Shown: piece after piece, positions 1 through 4,364 of the stretch
Layout: the number at the start of each line of letters is the position of its first letter
Position numbering within the stretch: the first letter of the stretch is position 1
Assembly (NCBI GenBank): GCA_002341805.1
Contig: DDOS01000009.1
Span: forward strand, 1 to 6,830
DNA from: Aquificaceae bacterium UBA2488
GTDB taxonomy: Bacteria > Aquificota > Aquificia > Aquificales > Aquificaceae
Direction: 5' to 3'
Length of the DNA stretch: 6,830 nt
Made by a program: the position numbers and the translations under genes
Notes under the pieces: generated by a model
What the model saw: the letters and a program-made list of their open reading frames with translations, nothing else
Told to the model about the DNA's origin: nothing
Database searches by the model: none

Positions 1-217
1 GGGCTAAAAATACTACATCTACATTTTCTATCTCTTTGGCGATTTTTATATCATCCATAGGTAAAAAATCAAAGATTTCCGATAAATACTCACCGTGATG
101 TGTGGAAGAGGATAAAGAGGTGATTTTTACAAGAGGGTGTTTTGATAATATTCTTAAAAGCTCAAGACCAGTATAGCCGGTAAACCCAGCTATACCAACT
201 TTTATCTCTTGCTCCAT
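1..217 (-). CDS. argC: N-acetyl-gamma-glutamyl-phosphate reductase, N-terminal part (runs off left edge)
   Basis: Only the first 72 codons lie in the window. ArgC reduces N-acetyl-glutamyl-phosphate to the semialdehyde with NADPH, the third step of arginine synthesis in the cytoplasm. The translation begins MEQEIKVGIAGFTGYTGLEL (residues 1-20), the Rossmann-fold nucleotide-binding start of the family (G-x-x-G-Y-T-G-x-E-L-L-R, residues 11-22), followed by a helix, a beta strand and S-S-S-T, where ArgC normally carries its NADP-contacting loop. The ATG at 217 is the earliest possible start because a TAG stop lies directly upstream in frame. It sits inside the end of rpsI (16-base overlap) and has no clear Shine-Dalgarno, so its translation is probably coupled to S9. 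The catalytic cysteine region lies outside the window. The match is strong for a fragment; the identity rests on the N-terminal motif plus the rplM-rpsI-argC order I recall from Aquifex. Confidence 0.9.
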   Translation of the reverse strand, partial: MEQEIKVGIAGFTGYTGLELLRILSKHPLVKITSLSSSTHHGEYLSEIFDFLPMDDIKIAKEIENVDVVFLA

Positions 218-639
218 CTAAACTTAGCACGAGCACCCATTTTTCCGTATTTTTTACGTTCTTTAATTCTGGCATCCACTTTCAAAAGGCCAGCTCTTTT
301 TAGAGTAGTTCTTAAATTTGGATTATAAGCTAGTAGTGCTCTTGCTACACCGTACATTACAGCTTCTGCTTGACCAGCCAAACCCCCGCCGTTTACAATA
401 GCATAAACCCCAAACTTGCCAGTGGAATTTGTAATATTTAATGGAAACAATATTTTTGAGAATAAACTTTCTCTTTGGAAATAATCTTTCATATCATATT
501 CTTGATGGGAGTCTCTGGCTTTTGCTATAAAACCAGAAGCATTTTTAACAAGCCATACTCTTGCTATGCTATCTTTTCTTTTGCCTACGCCATGCAAAGC
601 GTTATCTTCTAAAACTTTAAAGTTTCTAACTACCGCCAT
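202..639 (-). CDS. rpsI: 30S ribosomal protein S9
   Basis: The protein has 145 residues, against about 130 in E. coli. S9 sits in the head of the small ribosomal subunit, and its C-terminal tail reaches the P-site tRNA. Family signatures seen: G-V-G-K-R-K-x-S-I-A-R-V (17-28), V-N-G-G-G-L-A-G-Q-A-E-A (82-93), A-R-A-L-L (99-103), L-K-R-A-G-L-L-K-V-D-A-R (113-124), E-R-K-K-Y-G (127-132) and the terminal S-K-R. An N-terminal extension of about 10 residues precedes the usual start. The stretch that is normally G-x-I-x-I-N-G-R is divergent here (GFIAKARDSHQEY, 36-48) and somewhat longer. The start at 639 is supported by AGGAG (rc of 646-650) six bases upstream. It lies 10 bases after rplM and is evidently cotranscribed with it; L13 and S9 genes are adjacent in most bacteria. 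Confidence 0.97.
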   Translation of the reverse strand: MAVVRNFKVLEDNALHGVGKRKDSIARVWLVKNASGFIAKARDSHQEYDMKDYFQRESLFSKILFPLNITNSTGKFGVYAIVNGGGLAGQAEAVMYGVARALLAYNPNLRTTLKRAGLLKVDARIKERKKYGKMGARAKFRWSKR

Positions 640-649
640 ATATTACTCC

Positions 650-1084
650 TTATTTGATGGGTTTTAGTTTTTGGGCTGTGTGAGGATGCTTGTCAGTTTC
701 GTATACTTTTAACCTTTTCAAGATCCTATGACCAAGCCTATTTTTAGGTAACATCCTTTTTACCGCAAGCATAATAACCTTGTTTGGATCTTTTTCCAAC
801 ATAAAACCAAGGGAAGCTTCTTTTAAACCTCCTGGATGGTTTGTGTGAAATTGATACATCTTGTCTCTAAGTTTATTTCCAGTGGTTTTCACCAAAGAAG
901 AATTTATGACCACTACAAAATCACCACAATCCATGTCTGGTTGATATATAGGCTTATGCTTACCTCTTAAAAGGTTTGAGCTTAATGCTGCTAACCTTCC
1001 AAGTACCATATCCTTTGCATCAATTATCCACCAATCTCTTTGTATATCTTCTACCTTCGGTCTTATAGTCTTAACATTGTCCAT
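650..1084 (-). CDS. rplM: 50S ribosomal protein L13
   Basis: L13 is an early-assembly protein of the large ribosomal subunit. From the chosen ATG at 1084 the protein has 144 residues, close to the 142 of E. coli. Signatures seen: W-W-I-I-D-A-K-D-M-V-L-G-R-L-A (18-32), L-L-R-G-K-H-K-P (38-45), G-D-F-V-V-V-I-N (54-61), H-P-G-G-L-K (83-88), the A-V-K-R-M-L-P-K-N-R-L-G motif and L-K-V-Y-E-T-D-x-H-P-H. A longer in-frame ATG at 1099 exists but would place the GGAGG Shine-Dalgarno (rc of 1089-1093) inside the gene; that GGAGG lies four bases before the ATG at 1084, so 1084 is preferred. The stop codon abuts the rpsI ribosome-binding site. It is the first gene of the minus-strand rplM-rpsI-argC unit, read from the promoter at 1119-1146. 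Confidence 0.97.
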   Translation of the reverse strand: MDNVKTIRPKVEDIQRDWWIIDAKDMVLGRLAALSSNLLRGKHKPIYQPDMDCGDFVVVINSSLVKTTGNKLRDKMYQFHTNHPGGLKEASLGFMLEKDPNKVIMLAVKRMLPKNRLGHRILKRLKVYETDKHPHTAQKLKPIK

Positions 1085-1118
1085 AAATCCTCCAAACAAA
1101 AAAACTTAATAGCCTATT

Positions 1119-1146
1119 ATTATAGCACATCAAAGCAAAAAGTCAA
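1119..1146 (-). promoter_or_regulatory. Sigma-70-type promoter of the rplM-rpsI-argC unit
   Basis: On the minus strand, TTGACT (rc of 1141-1146) is followed after 16 bases by TATAAT (rc of 1119-1124), and the -10 box is preceded by TGC, giving an extended -10. The expected start near 1112 leaves a leader of only about 28 bases before the L13 ATG, just enough for its Shine-Dalgarno. That leaves no room for a structured ribosomal-protein autoregulatory leader. Confidence 0.82.
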
Positions 1147-1189
1147 CTTTTTTAAAAGCTCTATACAAAAACTCCAACTTCCAATTAGC

Positions 1190-1321
1190 TTATGGATCGT
1201 AGAATATCTCCACTTCATAACAATATATCCCCATCACCATACCTAAAAGCACTATGTTTATTATTCTATAAAAGAAGTTGGAAATTCTTCCATTCCCAAA
1301 TAGTATAAAATAAGATATCAT
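1190..1321 (-). CDS. Doubtful 43-residue membrane-like open frame
   Basis: The minus strand of the rplM-dppB gap holds an ATG-to-TAA frame of 43 codons, starting MISYFILFGN and ending EVEIFYDP. It contains a hydrophobic stretch (residues about 20-35, including IINIVLLGMVMG) followed by an acidic end, so a single-span mini-protein is conceivable. Against it: no Shine-Dalgarno is visible, its start lies within the dppB start region, and short open frames are common by chance at this base composition. I do not recognise it and would not annotate it as a gene without conservation. Confidence 0.18.
   Translation of the reverse strand: MISYFILFGNGRISNFFYRIINIVLLGMVMGIYCYEVEIFYDP
1278..1309 (+). 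promoter_or_regulatory. Possible promoter of the dppB-like gene
   Basis: TTGGAA (1278-1283) is followed after 17 bases by TAGTAT (1301-1306), overlapping TATAAA at 1304-1309. Either -10 would place the RNA start only about 10-13 bases before the ATG at 1326, and no Shine-Dalgarno is visible there. The boxes are weak matches (about 4 of 6 each), so this is a tentative call. Confidence 0.35.
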
Positions 1322-1325
1322 ATAT

Positions 1326-2273
1326 ATGGATCTAAAGATTGCTAAGTTTATAGGCATTAGGATTTTACAAGGCGTGTTTGTGGTACTGGGGGTTAGTTTT
1401 TTATCGTTTTTGGCTATAAACTTAGCTCCAGGTGGATTTTTTGATCAGCTAAAGTTAAATCCAAGTATATCTCCTCAAACCATAAAATCCTTAGAAGCTT
1501 ATTATGGACTTAATAAACCACTACTTGTAAGATATATAGATTGGCTGCTGGATGCCATTAGACTTAACTTAGGGTATTCCATAGAGTATAATGAAAGCGT
1601 AAATAAACTTATCTTAGAGCGCATACCAAACACGCTTATGGTTTCAATACCCACAGCCTTTATATCTTGGAGTGCAGCGTTTTTCCTTGGAGTTTTTTCA
1701 GCTTTTAAGAAAGACACCATATACGATAAAGTCATACAAGGCTTATGTTATATATCTATGTCGGTGCCATCGTTTATAATGGCTTTCATAGTAATGATAT
1801 TTTTATATAAAACAAAGGCATTAAACTTATCTGATATATTGAGCGGGGTTAATATCAAACATCTTATGCTTCCAGTTTTATCTTTAAGCTTGTCATCTTT
1901 TGGCGGCCTTGCTAGGCTTGTTAGAACAAACACAATAGATATTTTAGAGAGCCCTATGTATATTTTTTTAAAAGCCTCAAAAGTAAAAAATTCTATTATC
2001 CTCTGGCATGTAATACGTAATATGATATCACCGTTTTTGGTATTGATTGGCTATGAGATATCCTCTTTAATATCTGGTGCTTCTTTGGTGGAAATCGTTA
2101 CCAACTGGCCTGGTATGGGGCTTTTAATATTAAATGCGGTATTATCAAAAGATTTATTTTTGGTTATGGGAAGCTTATATATAGGAAGCATTATGCTTAT
2201 AATAGGTAACCTCATTGCAGATATATTGCTTATACTAAACGATCCAAGGGTTAGAAAACAAAAAATTTTTTGA
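1326..2273 (+). CDS. ABC transporter permease, DppB/OppB family
   Basis: A 315-residue inner-membrane permease of the dipeptide/oligopeptide/nickel ABC importer type (first of two permeases in such systems, usual length 305-340). Six hydrophobic segments are visible at roughly 12-34, 104-127, 138-162, 180-199, 235-255 and 285-305. Family marks: Y-Y-G-L-N-K-P-L-L-V-R-Y (59-70), L-G-Y-S (82-85), I-P-N-T-L (100-104), the cytoplasmic coupling loop ending L-W-H-V-I-R-N (226-232), W-P-G-M-G-L-L (261-267) and N-L-I-A-D-I-L-L-I-L-N-D-P-R-V-R (295-310). The glycine usually conserved in the EAA coupling loop is not at its expected place (residues 217-221 read ASKVK). No DppC, ATPase or binding-protein gene lies in the window, so the permease is an orphan here and its substrate cannot be read from context. 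It converges on the small minus-strand gene downstream. Confidence 0.9.
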   Translation: MDLKIAKFIGIRILQGVFVVLGVSFLSFLAINLAPGGFFDQLKLNPSISPQTIKSLEAYYGLNKPLLVRYIDWLLDAIRLNLGYSIEYNESVNKLILERIPNTLMVSIPTAFISWSAAFFLGVFSAFKKDTIYDKVIQGLCYISMSVPSFIMAFIVMIFLYKTKALNLSDILSGVNIKHLMLPVLSLSLSSFGGLARLVRTNTIDILESPMYIFLKASKVKNSIILWHVIRNMISPFLVLIGYEISSLISGASLVEIVTNWPGMGLLILNAVLSKDLFLVMGSLYIGSIMLIIGNLIADILLILNDPRVRKQKIF

Positions 2274-2277
2274 CAAT

Positions 2278-2303
2278 AAAAGCCCTCAAACGAGAGAGCT
2301 CTT
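2278..2303 (-). terminator. Hairpin terminator-like element after the 55-residue gene
   Basis: On the minus strand AAGAGCTCTC pairs with GAGGGCTTTT around a six-base loop (TCGTTT). The seven-pair core AGCTCTC/GAGGGCT contains one G-U, and the T-rich 3' side runs on into TTTATTG. It begins six bases past the stop of the minus-strand small gene. Read on the plus strand the G-U becomes an A-C mismatch and no T run follows, so it should serve dppB less well. Confidence 0.5.
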
Positions 2304-2308
2304 ATGTA

Positions 2309-2476
2309 TTAGACACTTTCGTCAAGGAGCAACAACACATCCACTTTTAGAAGCTTATCTTTTAGAGTGTTGCCCAAATCTTTTTTGTGCATAATAGCCA
2401 CTCTTTTGTGCATCTTGATAAGCTTTGCCTCAAGCCTTTCCAACGACTCTTTGGACTTACACTTAATCACTCTCAT
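2309..2476 (-). CDS. Small hypothetical protein, 55 residues, strong ribosome-binding site
   Basis: I do not recognise this protein. It runs from ATG at 2476 to TAA and encodes 55 residues, starting MRVIKCKSKESLERLEAKLI. It is lysine-rich and mostly helix-forming, with a probable amphipathic helix at about 8-23, two M-H pairs (22-23 and 29-30), a second charged helix near 32-45, and a hydrophobic V-L-L-L-L close to the C-terminus; it is not an obvious membrane protein. Support for a real gene: AAGGAGGTGAT upstream, a perfect complement to the 3' end of 16S rRNA, sits close before the ATG; a TATAAT box lies about 48 bases upstream; and a hairpin follows the stop. It is isolated between a converging dppB and a diverging polX, so context gives no function. 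A small cytosolic regulator or binding protein is only a guess. Confidence 0.7.
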   Translation of the reverse strand: MRVIKCKSKESLERLEAKLIKMHKRVAIMHKKDLGNTLKDKLLKVDVLLLLDESV

Positions 2477-2479
2477 TTT

Positions 2480-2490
2480 ATCACCTCCTT
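2480..2490 (-). promoter_or_regulatory. Perfect Shine-Dalgarno of the 55-residue gene
   Basis: The minus strand reads AAGGAGGTGA followed by TAAA and the ATG. This is full complementarity to the 16S anti-Shine-Dalgarno, stronger than at any other gene in the window, several of which have weak or no site. It is the main reason to accept such a short frame as translated. Confidence 0.85.
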
Positions 2491-2499
2491 TTCAGGTTT

Positions 2500-2533
2500 T
2501 TAATATAACAACATATCGTTAATATTATATTAA
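2500..2533. repeat. 9-bp perfect inverted repeat, possible operator
   Basis: TTAATATAA (2500-2508) is matched by its exact reverse complement TTATATTAA (2525-2533) across a 16-base spacer. The right arm covers the putative -10 of the minus-strand small gene and the left arm lies in its expected leader, a reasonable operator position. The arms are entirely A/T, so chance occurrence is a real possibility. Confidence 0.3.
2524..2529 (-). promoter_or_regulatory. Possible -10 box of the 55-residue gene
   Basis: A consensus TATAAT occurs on the minus strand, giving a leader of about 40 bases before the small gene. No good -35 is seen 16-18 bases upstream, and the region is so AT-rich that chance matches are likely. 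It overlaps the right arm of the inverted repeat at 2500-2533. Confidence 0.35.
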
Positions 2534-2617
2534 TTTTAGATGAAAAAATAATGAGTAAAAACCTATTGAATTACAGATTATTATGATATTGGGTATCCTA
2601 TTTTTTGAAATAATAAA

Positions 2618-2626
2618 TGCTATACT
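2618..2626 (+). promoter_or_regulatory. Extended -10 promoter giving a probable leaderless polX transcript
   Basis: TGCTATACT is an extended -10 element (TGn followed by a 5-of-6 match to TATAAT). RNA would be expected to start near 2633-2634, exactly at the ATG of polX (2634). No -35 is evident at normal spacing, which extended -10 promoters tolerate. No Shine-Dalgarno precedes the ATG, consistent with a leaderless message. Confidence 0.55.
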
Positions 2627-2633
2627 ATATTAT

Positions 2634-4364
2634 ATGGCTTCTACGAAAGATATTGCAAAACTTTTTAAAGAGATGGCACTGTCAGCAGAATTTTTAGGAG
2701 AAAACAAGTTTAGAATCCTCACCTATCAAAAGGTGGCTGATATTTTACAGGGGATAGAAAAAGATATAAAGGATATAAACGAGTTAAAAGAGTATTTAGA
2801 AGCAAATCAGATACATGGGATAGGCGAATCTTCCATTGAGAAGATAGAAGAATATCTTAAAACGGGGCGCATTAAAAAACACGATGGGTTTTTACAAAAA
2901 GTACCGAAAGAGCTTTTAGATATTATGGATGCTCCTGGTATTGGTCCAAAAACTTTAAAAACCTTGTATGATGCTTTTGGTATAAAAAATAAAGAAGATC
3001 TACTAAAAGTCTTAGATTCAAAAGAGATTAGGACATTAAAGGGTTTTGGGGAGAAAAAAATTGAAAATATAAAAAGGGGTCTTTCACTTTTTGAACAAGC
3101 CAAAGAACGCATGTTTATAACAGATGCATATGTTATGGCTATGGATATTTTAGATTATCTTAAAAGCCAAAAAGAGATAATAAATATATCAATAGCGGGC
3201 TCTTTAAGAAGGATGAGAGAAACCATAGGAGATATAGATATATTAGTAAGTGCCAAAAAAGAAGATGTTCCAAAAATACACGAACATTTTAAAGTCTATA
3301 AAGAGGTAGAGCAAGTTATTGGAAGCGGAGAGACTAAAACCTCTGTTTTGTTAAAAAATTCTAAACAAGTGGATTTAAGAGTAGTAGAACCTCATGAATG
3401 GGGCTCTGCCTTACAATATTTTACAGGTTCTAAAGAACATAATGTAAAAATTAGAGATATAGCAAAAGAAAAGGGCTATAAAGTTAGCGAGTATGGTATT
3501 TTTGATATAAAAACAAATAAAAGACTTGGTGGTGAAAAGGAAGAAGATATTTATAAGATAATAGATATGGTGATGCCACCCCCAGAGATAAGAGAAAACA
3601 AAGGTGAGATAGAGTTAGCTCTTCAAGGCATAGTACCAGATTTGGTGGAGTATGAAGACATAAGAGGTGATTTTCATATGCATACCACATACTCCGATGG
3701 CAAAGCTTCTTTGAGACAGATGGTAGATACTTGCTACAAGCTTGGATATAAATATATTGTAATATCAGATCATACCAAATCTTTAAGAGTAGCAAATGGA
3801 CTTGATGAGAAAAGGTTTAGAGAACAATGGAAGGAAATAGAAGCTGTTCAAAAAGAATACAAAGATATGACTATATTAAGAGGATGCGAGGTGGATATTT
3901 TAGAAGATGGGAGATTAGATTTAGAGGATAGTTTTTTAGAAGAGTTTGATTATGTAATAGCTTCTATTCACTCTCACATGTCTCCTAATACCGATAACAC
4001 CAAAAGGATTATAAAAGTTTGCCAAAATAAATATGTAAATCAAATAGGACATCCCACTGGAAAAAGCTACGGCTTCAGAGATGGATATATATTAAATATA
4101 GAAGAAGTGGTGAAAGCTGCCAAAGAAACCAATACAGCCCTTGAACTAAACATACCAAGAGCAGATTTATCCCCAGAGAATATAAGATATGCGGTGGAAA
4201 ACGGATCAAATATAAGTATAGTAACAGATTCACACTCTTCTACTCATCTATCTTTTATGAAAGTGGGAGTTGGGCTTGCCAGAAGGGGCTGGGCTTTAAA
4301 AAATCATGTTTTAAATACTAAAAGCCTGAAAGAGGTAAAAAAGTTTGTCAAATCAAAGCGTTAA
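2634..4364 (+). CDS. polX: DNA polymerase family X with PHP domain (PolX)
   Basis: A 576-residue enzyme, close to the roughly 570 usual for bacterial PolX, which fills short gaps and trims 3' ends in DNA repair. Order: helical 8-kDa-like domain with helix-hairpin-helix motifs (H-G-I-G at 61-64, P-G-I-G-P-K at 101-106, G-F-G-E-K-K at 137-142); Pol-beta palm with G-S-L-R-R-x-x-E-T-x-G-D-I-D (189-202), metal-binding D200, D202 and D247 (V-D-L-R); F-T-G-S-K-E-H-N of the fingers; then the C-terminal PHP phosphoesterase. All expected PHP metal ligands are visible: H348, H350, D355, H380, E419, H446, H473, D532, H534, so both polymerase and 3'-5' nuclease should be active. An upstream ATG at 2583 would add 17 hydrophobic residues and read through the putative promoter; the family normally starts as at 2634. 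Its stop overlaps the next gene by 20 bases. Confidence 0.95.
   Translation: MASTKDIAKLFKEMALSAEFLGENKFRILTYQKVADILQGIEKDIKDINELKEYLEANQIHGIGESSIEKIEEYLKTGRIKKHDGFLQKVPKELLDIMDAPGIGPKTLKTLYDAFGIKNKEDLLKVLDSKEIRTLKGFGEKKIENIKRGLSLFEQAKERMFITDAYVMAMDILDYLKSQKEIINISIAGSLRRMRETIGDIDILVSAKKEDVPKIHEHFKVYKEVEQVIGSGETKTSVLLKNSKQVDLRVVEPHEWGSALQYFTGSKEHNVKIRDIAKEKGYKVSEYGIFDIKTNKRLGGEKEEDIYKIIDMVMPPPEIRENKGEIELALQGIVPDLVEYEDIRGDFHMHTTYSDGKASLRQMVDTCYKLGYKYIVISDHTKSLRVANGLDEKRFREQWKEIEAVQKEYKDMTILRGCEVDILEDGRLDLEDSFLEEFDYVIASIHSHMSPNTDNTKRIIKVCQNKYVNQIGHPTGKSYGFRDGYILNIEEVVKAAKETNTALELNIPRADLSPENIRYAVENGSNISIVTDSHSSTHLSFMKVGVGLARRGWALKNHVLNTKSLKEVKKFVKSKR
4331..4336 (+). promoter_or_regulatory. Ribosome-binding site deciding the TTG start of the nucleotidyltransferase
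   Basis: AGAGGT lies inside the end of polX, eight bases before the TTG at 4345. No ATG or GTG is available near the expected N-terminus, and the DHH motif follows from residue 12, so this site fixes the TTG as the start. Its location implies translation coupled to polX. Confidence 0.7.

Noticed and set aside
1085..1099. Five-residue longer L13 start at 1099
   Set aside because: It would place the GGAGG ribosome-binding site inside the coding region; the ATG at 1084 has the proper spacing and gives normal length.
1137..1152. AAAAAG-TCAA-CTTTTT hairpin as a terminator
   Set aside because: The stem has a single G-C pair and a four-base loop, and it covers the -35 box of the rplM promoter; too weak to call.
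1040..1246. 68-codon plus-strand open frame across the start of rplM and its promoter
   Set aside because: It is antisense to the well-supported L13 start, Shine-Dalgarno and promoter, has no ribosome-binding site and resembles no known protein.
1174..1281. Inverted repeat CCAACTTC / GAAGTTGG separated by 92 bases
   Set aside because: Eight bases at this distance is easily chance and matches no element boundary.
1191..1307. 38-codon plus-strand frame from the ATG near 1191
   Set aside because: No ribosome-binding site, no recognisable composition, and antisense to another doubtful frame.
1502..1933. Minus-strand open frames within dppB
   Set aside because: They are shadows of a gene with clear permease motifs and have no starts or motifs of their own.
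2583..2633. 17-residue N-terminal extension of PolX from an upstream ATG
   Set aside because: It is hydrophobic, unlike the family start, has no ribosome-binding site and runs through the likely promoter.
2807..3795. Minus-strand open frames within polX
   Set aside because: They lie opposite conserved HhH, Pol-beta and PHP coding sequence; composition is typical of antisense frames.
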